Positions 1 through 7,212 of a stretch of 47,068 nt of DNA are shown here, piece by piece. A program made the position numbers and the translations under genes. How positions within the stretch are numbered: the stretch's first letter is position 1; each line of letters begins with the position of its first letter. This DNA comes from a virus, in IMG/VR virus record IMGVR_UViG_3300046817_000437, positions 1 to 47,068 of that record. One strand, 5' to 3'. The notes under the pieces were generated by a model that did not search any database, had not been told where the DNA came from, and saw nothing but the letters and a program-made list of their open reading frames with translations.

Positions 1-127
1 TCCGACGCCGGGACATGCTCCGGGCGAAGGAACACTTGCGGAGGGCGCTGGGATGCAGCCGGGAGACGGCGGAGAGCCTGTCGCTGACTGAACTCGTCGA
101 CACGTATATCGAAGTCGTGGAGGACAA
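1..127. repeat. 127-bp terminal direct repeat, left copy
   Basis: Bases 1-127 are identical to 46942-47068. Joining the two ends at this repeat makes a circle of 46,941 bp and restores an open reading frame that crosses the junction. The length 127 equals a common maximum k-mer of short-read assemblers, so this is most simply an assembly overlap of a circular or circularly permuted molecule. A genuine short terminal repeat is not excluded. Confidence 0.97.
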
Positions 128-245
128 GCGTGTTGCAAACGTTCAGACCGAGAAGCGGTTGGCTGGTCGTCCTGCCCGACAGCGACGAGCAGCGGTCGAG
201 GACTGGAATTTGGTTCCCTGCGGAGAGACGAAGAAAAGCCACTAG
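3..245 (+). CDS. Hypothetical protein, 3' part of a gene crossing the circle junction
   Basis: This is the downstream part of a 90-residue frame that starts at ATG 46914 and continues here after the ends are joined. The N-terminal half is a plausible helical, charged protein (residues RRRDMLRAKEHLRRAL, then TELVDTYIEVVEDK). The last 38 residues are arginine-rich and overlap the GroES-like gene in another frame by 116 nt. A good AAGGAG site precedes ATG 46914, which favours translation. The long overlaps on both sides leave the true C-terminus doubtful. No family recognised. Confidence 0.4.
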   Translation, partial: RRRDMLRAKEHLRRALGCSRETAESLSLTELVDTYIEVVEDKRVANVQTEKRLAGRPARQRRAAVEDWNLVPCGETKKSH

Positions 246-612
246 TGGCCGGGTGCTCTGGCACACGGGACCCCTGCAAGGCAAGCACATCGTTTTCGAG
301 CGGTGGGCTTGGAAGCAGATCGACCTTGGTAACCTCGGCACGCTCTATCTAATTCCAGAGGGATGCGTGCTCGGGGTCTTGTACAACGTAGGAGAGAAGA
401 CCATGAACAAAGCAGAAGTTCTCGACCGCCTCACCACCTGGATCAAGTCCGAAGTCGAAAGCGCGATCCCGGGCAAGGGCGATTCCGAAGCCTCGGTCGA
501 CGCACTCACGGAACTCGCCGAGTCCATCGCCGCGACTGACGAGGACGCAGTCTTCGAGATGCTGGGGATCTCGGACGAGGACGAGCCCGGCAACGAATCC
601 GAAGGGGACTAA
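130..612 (+). CDS. GroES-like co-chaperonin with in-frame acidic C-terminal extension
   Basis: Residues about 8-88 follow the GroES (Cpn10) pattern: a WLVVLPD first strand, a mobile-loop-like TGIWFPA segment, a GRVLWHTG strand, GKHIVFERW, and a LIPEGCVLGVL final strand. Phage co-chaperonins cap host GroEL for capsid folding; that role is inferred here. The start is GTG 130, six bases after GGAGG (119-123). Host GroES ends at about 95 residues, but this frame continues without a stop into a 69-residue acidic tail beginning at Met 92. That tail has its own ribosome site and ATG at 403, so a separate 69-residue product is also possible. Next gene starts one base after the stop. Confidence 0.65.
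   Translation: MLQTFRPRSGWLVVLPDSDEQRSRTGIWFPAERRRKATSGRVLWHTGPLQGKHIVFERWAWKQIDLGNLGTLYLIPEGCVLGVLYNVGEKTMNKAEVLDRLTTWIKSEVESAIPGKGDSEASVDALTELAESIAATDEDAVFEMLGISDEDEPGNESEGD
390..405 (+). promoter_or_regulatory. Internal ribosome binding site and in-frame ATG inside the GroES-like gene
   Basis: AGGAGAGA (390-397) lies eight bases before ATG 403, which is in frame with the upstream GroES-like domain. Translation from here gives a 69-residue acidic protein ending at 612. The site suggests two neighbouring genes that fused in frame, or one gene making two products. Confidence 0.5.
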
Positions 613-613
613 C

Positions 614-901
614 TTGCCGAAGATCATCTACCCGTTGGAAGGGGACTCCCAGGTCGAGGAAGTCCGGTTCTACCTGTATGACGGGTACGCGCGGACAGCG
701 TGGGGCCAGGTGAGAGTGCGCCGGGAGAAGAACCCCGACGTACTCGTCCTGGAAGGGAATATGATCGGCCAGGACGTCTGGTCCCACATGCTGACACTCG
801 TCCCCGTTGGAGATCGTCTCGCAATCAAGCACTCGTTCATAGGAGGAGGACCGGATGATCGTGCTACCGAAGGTAAAGAGGACGAAGGACATCCGGGCTG
901 A
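614..901 (+). CDS. Hypothetical protein, 95 aa
   Basis: Starts at TTG 614, preceded by GAAGGGG. The first 75 residues look like a small beta-rich fold (EEVRFYLYDGYARTAWGQVRV, then VLVLEGNMIG). The last 16 residues overlap the start of the Sak4-like ATPase by 47 nt. No family recognised. Its place between the GroES-like and recombination genes says only that it belongs to the early transcription unit. Confidence 0.6.
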   Translation: MPKIIYPLEGDSQVEEVRFYLYDGYARTAWGQVRVRREKNPDVLVLEGNMIGQDVWSHMLTLVPVGDRLAIKHSFIGGGPDDRATEGKEDEGHPG

Positions 902-1709
902 GTTTGCCACGATCCTCGTCTACGCGGTGCCCAGGTGGGGCAAGACGAATTCGATCCGGACGTTGCTAACCCACGGGTTCAAGCCGATCATCATCGGCAC
1001 AGACCAGGGGGCTGCAATGGGCCAACAGACCCTCGCGGACGTGGATGTCCCGATTATCCCTGTTCGGAATTGGGATGAGGCCGTACTTGTCTTCGCCGAA
1101 CTGAGTAAGAAAGAAGGCAAGTGCCAGTACGCGGGAGAGTTCTACGACACGATCGTTCTCGACTCGCTCTCCGGAATGGGTGACATCTGGATGGCGAAGG
1201 GCATGGAGGTCATGAACTGGACGGAAGTGGGAGTAGCCCACCCAGGACATGATCCGAGGAGGATCTACGCGTATGTCCCGGAGAAGGGACGCCAGACCGT
1301 GAAGGCGTTGACGAACCAAAAGGCCCACTTGATTCTCCTGTGTCGCGAGACCATGCAGGAGGAGACGGTGAACGACGTTCGGAACACGTACCCAGCTCCC
1401 GAGCTCCCAGGGGCCAAGCTCCCACGGGAACTCCCGGGCTGGATCGACGGCGTCTTGTTCGGCAAGTTCATGAACCAGCAACGGGTCATGATGACGGAGG
1501 CAGAAGGGAAGATCGTAGCGGGGATCCGTGCGCCACTGGGCCAACGGTTCCCGAAGTACATCGTCCCGGACTACGGCCTCCTGATCAAGGCAATGATGGG
1601 CGACGCCCAAGCGCTTGCACAGTGCAAGGCTGAGGTCGGACCCAAGATGAAAGTCGGGGCGAGTGCCCCGGCACCGGTCGTTAACAGCAAGCCAACCGTA
1701 GGAGTATAG
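855..1709 (+). CDS. Sak4-like RecA-fold ATPase, phage recombination
   Basis: A 284-residue single-domain NTPase. A P-loop-like segment is seen at residues 24-31 (AVPRWGKT); the usual first glycine is replaced, as is common in this phage family. A Walker B strand with Asp lies near residue 103 (YDTIVLDSLSG). The length and pattern fit Sak4-type proteins, RecA/Rad51-core ATPases that help anneal single strands in phage recombination. A strong AGGAGGAG precedes ATG 855. It sits between the exonuclease (across the junction) and an SSB-like gene, the usual exonuclease, annealase and SSB trio. The tail after residue 255 is Ala/Pro-rich and probably disordered. Confidence 0.72.
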   Translation: MIVLPKVKRTKDIRAEFATILVYAVPRWGKTNSIRTLLTHGFKPIIIGTDQGAAMGQQTLADVDVPIIPVRNWDEAVLVFAELSKKEGKCQYAGEFYDTIVLDSLSGMGDIWMAKGMEVMNWTEVGVAHPGHDPRRIYAYVPEKGRQTVKALTNQKAHLILLCRETMQEETVNDVRNTYPAPELPGAKLPRELPGWIDGVLFGKFMNQQRVMMTEAEGKIVAGIRAPLGQRFPKYIVPDYGLLIKAMMGDAQALAQCKAEVGPKMKVGASAPAPVVNSKPTVGV

Positions 1710-1710
1710 C

Positions 1711-2151
1711 ATGCCAACCGTAGAAGGTCTCCGTCTCGGAGACATGAGCAAGGGTGAGCCCGTCCCGGAAGGAATCTACCACGTCCGCATCGCGAAGATC
1801 ACGATGAAGACGCCGGAGCCGAAGGAGAAGAACCCGGATCCGTGGCCGTACTTCAACTTGGACTTCGTGATCGCCGCGGATCCCCGGACTCCCGAGGAAC
1901 TCCAGGGCCGGCACGTGTTCGACATCAACACGCTGGAGCCGGGCAAGAACTTCGCTGCCAGGCAGCTGGCCGTGGCCGTGTTCGGGGACGCGGATGACGA
2001 ACTCGACGTCATCGAGAAGTTCACAGAGGGTGCCTTCCAGGACGCGGAGCTCCAGATCGCCGTCAAGGTGCAGAAGGAAGGGAAGGGCGCCGACGGCAAG
2101 TGGTACGATGCGCGGAACCAGGTTGCCAAGCGGATGGCGATCCAGTCCTAG
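1711..2151 (+). CDS. SSB-like / DUF669-type protein, 146 aa
   Basis: Starts at ATG 1711, eight bases after AGGAG and one base after the ATPase stop. Features: VPEGIYHVRIAKI near the N-terminus, an internal WPYFNLDFVI strand, LQGRHVFDINTL, and a C-terminal IAVKVQKEGK strand. This layout is typical of DUF669-type proteins encoded next to Sak4 ATPases, thought to act as single-strand DNA binding partners. It lacks the acidic tail of cellular SSBs. Function is assigned mostly by family resemblance and neighbour. Confidence 0.6.
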   Translation: MPTVEGLRLGDMSKGEPVPEGIYHVRIAKITMKTPEPKEKNPDPWPYFNLDFVIAADPRTPEELQGRHVFDINTLEPGKNFAARQLAVAVFGDADDELDVIEKFTEGAFQDAELQIAVKVQKEGKGADGKWYDARNQVAKRMAIQS

Positions 2152-2156
2152 GGACT

Positions 2157-2188
2157 ACGTCACTGGGTAGCACCCCTACTAGTGACGT
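2157..2188 (+). promoter_or_regulatory. Inverted repeat downstream of the SSB-like gene
   Basis: ACGTCACT (2157-2164) pairs with AGTGACGT (2181-2188), and an inner GTAG/CTAC pairing extends the stem after a small internal loop. It lies six bases after the SSB-like stop codon in a 125-bp gap. No T-run follows, so an operator or RNA processing site is as likely as a terminator. Confidence 0.45.
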
Positions 2189-2224
2189 CGAGACGGGCGA
2201 GTAACCTCTCGTGGGCAGTGTTAA

Positions 2225-2261
2225 GCTCCACCGCACTCCGTCGAAGTGTGGAGCATCTTTT
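2225..2261 (+). terminator. Weak terminator-like hairpin before the MazZ-like gene
   Basis: GCTCCA (2225-2230) pairs with TGGAGC (2249-2254), with an inner CACT/AGTG pairing and a short bulge, followed by CTTTT (2257-2261). It sits 15 bases upstream of ATG 2277. It could be a weak terminator, attenuator or RNA stabiliser between the recombination genes and the nucleotide genes. Confidence 0.4.
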
Positions 2262-2276
2262 AGAACGGAGGCCAAC

Positions 2277-2651
2277 ATGTTCAGTGCGAAAGCGGCTTCG
2301 CTCGACCAGATCAGAGCGACGAACAAGGTACCAGAAGCTGAAGACATGCATGTTTTCGAAGCCGGTGCACGGCGGTCAGAGATCAAACCACGGTACGACC
2401 TCATTCCGTCACTAGCGCTCGAACGGCTCGCTAGGAGGTATGCTCTGGGGGCGAGTAAGTACGGGGAGCACAACTGGCAGAAAGGTCTGCCACTGTCCGA
2501 CACGTACAACCACGCCATCGAGCACTTGCTGAAGGCGAAAGAGATCATGTTATCCGGGGAGTTGTTCCCTGGGGAGACTCCCGACGATGATCTTGCGGCG
2601 GCAATGTGGGGGTTGTGCACGTTGATGTGGTACCAGGAGCGTGCGAAGTGA
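2277..2651 (+). CDS. MazZ-like dATP/dGTP diphosphohydrolase (DUF5664)
   Basis: A 124-residue protein matching the phage dATP/dGTP diphosphohydrolase (DUF5664/MazZ) pattern: KPRYDLIPSLALERLARRYA, then KYGEHNW, HAIEHLLKA and the acidic DDDLAAAMW motif that with the glutamates would bind Mg2+. Such enzymes cut dNTPs to dNMPs and pyrophosphate; MazZ of Z-genome phages works with PurZ. Start ATG 2277 was chosen because GGAGG lies just upstream; the frame is open back to GTG 2211 but that stretch holds the hairpin. It stands directly ahead of the queuosine-type genes. No PurZ was found in the window. Confidence 0.72.
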   Translation: MFSAKAASLDQIRATNKVPEAEDMHVFEAGARRSEIKPRYDLIPSLALERLARRYALGASKYGEHNWQKGLPLSDTYNHAIEHLLKAKEIMLSGELFPGETPDDDLAAAMWGLCTLMWYQERAK

Positions 2652-3052
2652 ACGATCCGATTTCCTTCGTTCTCCGGGGTCTCCGCTTCGAAATCAAACT
2701 AAACCCCCAAGACCGAGTGTCCCACGACTTCCTCGTTCGACACCAGCAGGAATTGCACACGGCGGTGCACGAAGCCGTCATGAACGTAACCACGGCGTGG
2801 AGAGGCGAATCCTATGAAGATTACCGTGACGCACGAAACGTCGACCGGACACAGACTGATGAATTACGCGGGCAAGTGCCGGCACCCGCACGGACACAAT
2901 TACCTCTGGCAGGTCTCGATCGAGGGGCGGATGGACGACGTACAGCAGGGACTCCTGGTGGACTTCTCCGATCTGAAGGGCGCGGTGCGCGAGGTGCTAA
3001 ACAAGTTCGACCACGCGTTCGTCCTGCGAAGCGACGACTACGCTCTCGCTAA
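2648..3052 (+). CDS. Hypothetical protein overlapping queD
   Basis: GTG 2648 overlaps the stop of the MazZ-like gene, as expected for a coupled start. The first 55 residues (NDPISFVLRGLRFEIKL to VTTAWRGESYEDY) look like real protein and fill the gap before QueD. The frame then runs 239 nt into queD, where its translation becomes Arg/Pro-rich and looks like a shadow. Either a genuine long overlap exists, or the gene ended near 2820 and lost its stop. No family recognised. Confidence 0.4.
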   Translation: MNDPISFVLRGLRFEIKLNPQDRVSHDFLVRHQQELHTAVHEAVMNVTTAWRGESYEDYRDARNVDRTQTDELRGQVPAPARTQLPLAGLDRGADGRRTAGTPGGLLRSEGRGARGAKQVRPRVRPAKRRLRSR

Positions 3053-3272
3053 CTGGCTAGTAGACAACGATCACGCACTCGTCGTCCTGAACGTGAATCC
3101 GACCGCCGAGAACCTCGCTCAGCTCGTCGCAGACGAACTCCGTGGGTTCCTGGGACTTCGGTTCGACGTCCACGTCACAGTGTGGGAGACGTCCAAGAAC
3201 TCGGCTGAGGCCTACGGACAAGTGGACCGAGTCATCCAGGTGATCGAGGTGCGTAATGTCCCAGTCATTTGA
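2814..3272 (+). CDS. queD: 6-carboxy-5,6,7,8-tetrahydropterin synthase QueD
   Basis: Converts 7,8-dihydroneopterin triphosphate to 6-carboxytetrahydropterin, the second step from GTP to preQ0. The 152-residue T-fold protein shows the zinc histidines H13, H26 and H28, the catalytic Cys22 in the CRHPHGHNY motif, an LVDFSDLK strand, the DHAF segment of the catalytic relay, PTAENLAQ, and a WET glutamate that would bind the pterin. It overlaps queE by 17 nt, implying coupled translation. The homologous PTPS family is excluded by the Cys-x3-His-x-His pattern. With FolE, QueE and QueC it completes a phage-encoded preQ0 route. Confidence 0.92.
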   Translation: MKITVTHETSTGHRLMNYAGKCRHPHGHNYLWQVSIEGRMDDVQQGLLVDFSDLKGAVREVLNKFDHAFVLRSDDYALANWLVDNDHALVVLNVNPTAENLAQLVADELRGFLGLRFDVHVTVWETSKNSAEAYGQVDRVIQVIEVRNVPVI

Positions 3273-3909
3273 TCCGACGTATGACGTCGTCGAAATCTTC
3301 CACAGCGTGCAAGGTGAAGGCCTCTACGCAGGCACCCCGATGACCTTCATCCGCTTTGTCGGGTGTAGCGTCGGCAAGAAGATCTGCCACCACTGCGATA
3401 CGGACTTTGACACGGCCCTGAACTGGAAGGGTGGGGGCCGGTTCTCCGTTGAGGAACTCGCAGGGAAGGTTCCGGAAGCGATGCAGCACGTGTGTTTCAC
3501 GGGAGGTGAGCCCCTAAACCAGACTCTCTTTCCTCTCGTAGACGCACTGCTCCAGAGGGGCAAATCCCTGCACATGGAGACGTCGGGAACTGTCCACTCG
3601 GAGGAGCTCAGAACACTTGCGCCGAACGTCTACATCTGCGTGAGTCCGAAGCCTGGGTTCTTGGACACGGTGATCCGGCTCGCCGACGAGATCAAGGTCA
3701 TCGTCCCAGGGCTCGGGAATGGCCCCGGTTGGCCGTCCTTAAAAGACGCCATAGACTGGGCGGAAGGCGGGAAGCTCGTGTACATCCAACCACGGAACGC
3801 AAAGCACGACGTCGACCAGTTGAACTTGCGCACGTGCCTCGACCTCGTACAAGCGTACCCGAGCCTTCGCCTAAGCGTGCAACTCCACAAGTTCCTGGTG
3901 GTGCAGTGA
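3256..3909 (+). CDS. queE: 7-carboxy-7-deazaguanine synthase QueE (radical SAM)
   Basis: Radical SAM enzyme that contracts 6-carboxytetrahydropterin to 7-carboxy-7-deazaguanine. Residues 14-37 carry the QueE signature HSVQGEGLYAGTPMTFIRFVG ending at the first cluster cysteine. The 4Fe-4S ligands are C37, C44 and C47 (C-x6-C-x2-C), followed by TGGEP (82-86), which contacts the SAM amino group. At 217 residues it is a normal length. ATG 3256 lies inside the end of queD, and the stop overlaps the next start (TGATG). The C-x6-C spacing is one of several accepted variants in QueE. Confidence 0.92.
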   Translation: MSQSFDPTYDVVEIFHSVQGEGLYAGTPMTFIRFVGCSVGKKICHHCDTDFDTALNWKGGGRFSVEELAGKVPEAMQHVCFTGGEPLNQTLFPLVDALLQRGKSLHMETSGTVHSEELRTLAPNVYICVSPKPGFLDTVIRLADEIKVIVPGLGNGPGWPSLKDAIDWAEGGKLVYIQPRNAKHDVDQLNLRTCLDLVQAYPSLRLSVQLHKFLVVQ

Positions 3910-4241
3910 TGCGACCCGTCCACGACATCGCTCGTGCCGTGCTTCGGATCCAGGGGCAAGTGAAGCACGTGCTCGTCGCATTCATCCAGCACGGCCATTC
4001 GGACTCCGGGTACCGGTACGAGGGCGTCTGTCCCATGTGTGCGGCTACGCTCGGGTACTTCGAAGAGGCAATCGATGCTATGGGCATGCCGGAGGAAATC
4101 CACCTCACGGAACTGCTCAACTCGCTCATGCAGCAGCGCATGCAACATTTCGAAGCATGCCCCCGTAAGGGAGCGTTCCGGCTCTCCGTGTTCCGGACCG
4201 ACAAGCCACTACAAACTGAGCAGAAGGACGTGACCCTATGA
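3909..4241 (+). CDS. Hypothetical protein between queE and folE, 110 aa
   Basis: ATG 3909 overlaps the queE stop, and the stop overlaps the folE start (ATGA), so it is translated inside the preQ0 operon. Visible features: an N-terminal helix (DIARAVLRIQGQVKHVLVAF), a CPMC pair near residue 40, and a C-terminal half rich in Met and charged residues (LMQQRMQHFEACPRKGAF). The Cys pair plus nearby His could bind zinc. No family recognised; a role in base modification is possible from position only. Confidence 0.7.
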   Translation: MRPVHDIARAVLRIQGQVKHVLVAFIQHGHSDSGYRYEGVCPMCAATLGYFEEAIDAMGMPEEIHLTELLNSLMQQRMQHFEACPRKGAFRLSVFRTDKPLQTEQKDVTL

Positions 4242-4795
4242 ATGCGAAGAAAATGCAGGCTGGTGTCAAGCTCTTGCTCGACGGGATGGGTGTTCCACTG
4301 ACAGACCCGGATTTCAAGGACACTCCACGCCGCGTCGCCCGGATGTACACGGAGATGTTCAAGCAGGAGAAGCTCCGGACGAAGGAAGTGAGTTTTCCAG
4401 CCACATACACCGAGATGATCGTGCTGCGGAACCACCACGTCTTCACGATGTGCCCACACCACCTCATGCCGGTCGAACTCGTCGTCACGATTGGATACGT
4501 CCCACGGAAGACAGTACTCGGCCTGAGCAAGCTTGGCCGGGTTGCCCAGTTCCCGCTCACCAAGCCCTTGAAACAAGAAGAATACACGGACTCCGTCGCC
4601 TGGAAGCTTCACCAGATCTGTGATCCGCTCGGGGTCGGCGTCTACGTAGTCGGCCAACACGGGTGCATGCGGTACCGCGGGTTGAAAACAACGGGGGACG
4701 TGGTCACGCAGAGGCTGCGGGGACAGTTCCTGCATAACGTCGCCATGCGGCAGGAGTTCACGGACATCATTCGGCACGGAAACGGTGGTCACTGA
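4238..4795 (+). CDS. folE: GTP cyclohydrolase I FolE
   Basis: Opens the GTP ring to make 7,8-dihydroneopterin triphosphate, the first step to preQ0. At 185 residues it is shorter than E. coli FolE, lacking most of the N-terminal extension. The zinc site is intact: C72 and H75 in the CPHHLMP motif and C143 in HGCMRYRGLK. GLSKLGR (94-101) and TPRRVARMY (29-38) are diagnostic. It overlaps both neighbours by 1-4 nt, in an operon with queD and queE and followed by the DNA polymerase. Supplying this committed step would free the phage from host folate regulation. Confidence 0.93.
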   Translation: MNAKKMQAGVKLLLDGMGVPLTDPDFKDTPRRVARMYTEMFKQEKLRTKEVSFPATYTEMIVLRNHHVFTMCPHHLMPVELVVTIGYVPRKTVLGLSKLGRVAQFPLTKPLKQEEYTDSVAWKLHQICDPLGVGVYVVGQHGCMRYRGLKTTGDVVTQRLRGQFLHNVAMRQEFTDIIRHGNGGH

Positions 4796-7212
4796 TGGAC
4801 AAGGTTAAGGAGAAACCTACCCACTGCATCGGGTGTCCGTTGTACGATGCTCCTGGGCCAGTGCCCGGACACGGCCCGCCGAAGGCTTCCGTGATGGCGG
4901 TGGGCGAGGCCCCTGGGCATGATGAGGTTACGTATACGGGACGGCCGTTTACCGGAGGCAGTGGCCGGCTCCTGAAAGGTCTCATGGGCAAGTCGGGGCT
5001 CAAGCCGGACGGTGTGTACTTTACGAACACGGTGAAGTGCAGGCCCCTGCTAAAGAACGTGGACGGGACCCTAGCCCTGAACAAGGAGGGGAAGCCCCAG
5101 GACCGAGCCCCTACGAAGGAAGAGATCGCCCACTGCTCGTGCTTCTTGCAGGAAGAACTCACGATCCAAAGGCCGAACCTCGTCCTCGCCCTAGGAGCGA
5201 GTGCACTCTATGCGTTCAAAGACACTAACCAGATCGGTAAATTCCGAGGAGTTCCGTTCAAAACACCCACTGGACAAAAGGTTCTCGCAACCTTCCACCC
5301 AGCCGCCCTCATGCGACAGCAGCACATGTTCCCCGCCGTCATCACCGACTTACAAACAGCGGCTGCTGAAGCAAAGAGTCCAAACCTGCACGTCGCTAAC
5401 GTCCAGTATCGGATCGACGCTCGCCCGGACACTTTTGGTCCAGATGTTCTCCTCGCTGCCAGGCAAGCTGGGTACCTCGTCTTTGACTGGGAGACCACTG
5501 GACTCCGAGCGGACACGAGTACATATCAGTGTGTGGGACTTACCTCGAAATCACACGAGGCTGCGTGTTTCCCTTGGTCCCCTGGTACTCAGCGGCTCAT
5601 GGAGGAACTCTTTGCTGACCCTCGTATCGAAATCGTCGGGCAGAATTCGGAGGACTTCGACTTGCGGTACTGGGAAGAGAAAGGGAACCCGACGCCGGTA
5701 GGCCGCACGTTCGACACGATGCTTGGGTTCCACTTGGTCAACCCGGACCTGCCGAAGAAACTCGAAGCCATCGGCTCCTACCACGCACGGGACGTGCAGC
5801 CGTGGAAGGGCCCGAACATGTACAAGGGTTCGTTCGAAGACCTGCAGAAAGGGTGTTGCACGGATGTGGACGTCACTTGTCGAGCGTATCTCGACCTGCA
5901 GAAGGAGATGGCGTTGATCGGGGTGAAGGACCTGTACTACAACTCCGTCATGCCCCTGCAGCCCGTGCTCCGCAGGATGACCAGAGGCGGGATCAAGAAG
6001 GACATAGTCCGCGCGGCGAAGATCGGAATGGGGCTGTTAGCGGTTGCGGAACGTAAGGAGAAGCTTCTCCGAGACGGCCTGGGTAAGCCCTACCTGAACT
6101 TGAACTCACCCAAGCAACTTATGGAGCTGCTCTACGAGGACCTTGGGTTGCCCGTGCAATACGCCAAGTCCGGGAAGCACGAGATGAGGCCCACAGCCAA
6201 CGCGGAGGCAATGGACAAGCTGGCCGAGCTCACGGACAACCCAATCTTCCACCTGGTGAACGAGGTGCGGACTGCTCGCAAGTGGAAGTCGACGTTTGCG
6301 GACGTCGAAACGGACGACGATGACTACGCACACCCCCACTTCGGCTGTGCGAAGGCAGCTAATGGCCGTTTGAACTCCTGGGACTTCAACGCACAGAACG
6401 TTCCGAATGACATGCGAGTCATTTGGATCCCGGACTCTCCCGACCACGTGTTCATAAGCACCGACTGGTCCCAGATCGAGTGGCGCATCGCCATGGCCTT
6501 GGCAGGTGATGAAGCCGGCCTCCGCATGTTCGCGTCCGGCATCGACATGCATACGGGCGTTGCGGCTGAGGTCGACGGCCTGCGGATAGAAGACGTCACG
6601 CCGCAGTTGCGACATATGGCGAAGTTCATCGTCTACGGCCTGGCCTACGGACGGGAAGCCCGCAGCATCGCGAAGGCACGAAAGATCGACTTGTCCGTCG
6701 CCCAAGACTTCGTGACGAAGTTCTTCGGCAAGTTCCACCGGTATAAGGCCCACCGGGACCTCCAGTCCAAGTTCGTAGAGAAGAACTCGTACTTGCGGAA
6801 CCCGTTCTCCCGCCGCAGGTGGTGGTACACTCGCACTCCGACAGAAGAATACAACTTCAACCCGTCTTCGTCCGCTGCCGACATGATGTACCTTGTCATG
6901 CCGAAGGTCGAGCAGCAGCTGCCTGCGGGCGCACGTATGGTCTTGACCGTGCATGATGAACTCGTTACCTGTGCACATCGGAACGTAGCCGCGCAAGCGG
7001 CCGAATGCATGAAGCAGTGTATGCAGCGGGTCTTCGACCAGATCACGGAGGCAAGTCTCTACCCGGACGTCGTCCGCCAGTACTACCCGAACGGGTGGTG
7101 GGCTCCGGTGGAAGTGTCCTTCGGGACGAACTGGTCCCAGTGCAAGGAGAAGACTCCGGTTGATAAGGCAGCAAGTAAACAGATCGCTAAGGAGGTTGGT
7201 TATGCCCACTAG
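4795..7212 (+). CDS. Uracil-DNA glycosylase / 3'-5' exonuclease / DNA polymerase A fusion
   Basis: An 805-residue replicative polymerase with an extra N-terminal domain. Residues 1-190 match a family 4-type uracil-DNA glycosylase: C11 and C14, C82 and C114/C116 as likely 4Fe-4S ligands, the GEAPG loop at 37-41 followed by GRPFTGGSG, and HPAAL at 168-172. Residues 225-390 hold a DEDD exonuclease, starting with D231-W-E233. The polymerase follows: motif A with D557 (TDWSQIEWR), motif B R606-x3-K610-x3-Y614-G, motif C H720-D721-E722. All catalytic residues appear present. The fusion would put uracil excision at the fork. Start ATG 4795 overlaps the folE stop. Confidence 0.92.
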   Translation: MDKVKEKPTHCIGCPLYDAPGPVPGHGPPKASVMAVGEAPGHDEVTYTGRPFTGGSGRLLKGLMGKSGLKPDGVYFTNTVKCRPLLKNVDGTLALNKEGKPQDRAPTKEEIAHCSCFLQEELTIQRPNLVLALGASALYAFKDTNQIGKFRGVPFKTPTGQKVLATFHPAALMRQQHMFPAVITDLQTAAAEAKSPNLHVANVQYRIDARPDTFGPDVLLAARQAGYLVFDWETTGLRADTSTYQCVGLTSKSHEAACFPWSPGTQRLMEELFADPRIEIVGQNSEDFDLRYWEEKGNPTPVGRTFDTMLGFHLVNPDLPKKLEAIGSYHARDVQPWKGPNMYKGSFEDLQKGCCTDVDVTCRAYLDLQKEMALIGVKDLYYNSVMPLQPVLRRMTRGGIKKDIVRAAKIGMGLLAVAERKEKLLRDGLGKPYLNLNSPKQLMELLYEDLGLPVQYAKSGKHEMRPTANAEAMDKLAELTDNPIFHLVNEVRTARKWKSTFADVETDDDDYAHPHFGCAKAANGRLNSWDFNAQNVPNDMRVIWIPDSPDHVFISTDWSQIEWRIAMALAGDEAGLRMFASGIDMHTGVAAEVDGLRIEDVTPQLRHMAKFIVYGLAYGREARSIAKARKIDLSVAQDFVTKFFGKFHRYKAHRDLQSKFVEKNSYLRNPFSRRRWWYTRTPTEEYNFNPSSSAADMMYLVMPKVEQQLPAGARMVLTVHDELVTCAHRNVAAQAAECMKQCMQRVFDQITEASLYPDVVRQYYPNGWWAPVEVSFGTNWSQCKEKTPVDKAASKQIAKEVGYAH

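Noticed and set aside
3698-4792. Long leftward frame of 364 residues opposite queE and folE
   Set aside because: It lies wholly antisense to two well-recognised enzymes, is Arg/Pro/Ser-rich and has no ribosome site. It reflects GC-rich codon use.
6106-7209. Long leftward frame of 367 residues opposite the polymerase
   Set aside because: Antisense to intact polymerase motifs; no family pattern.
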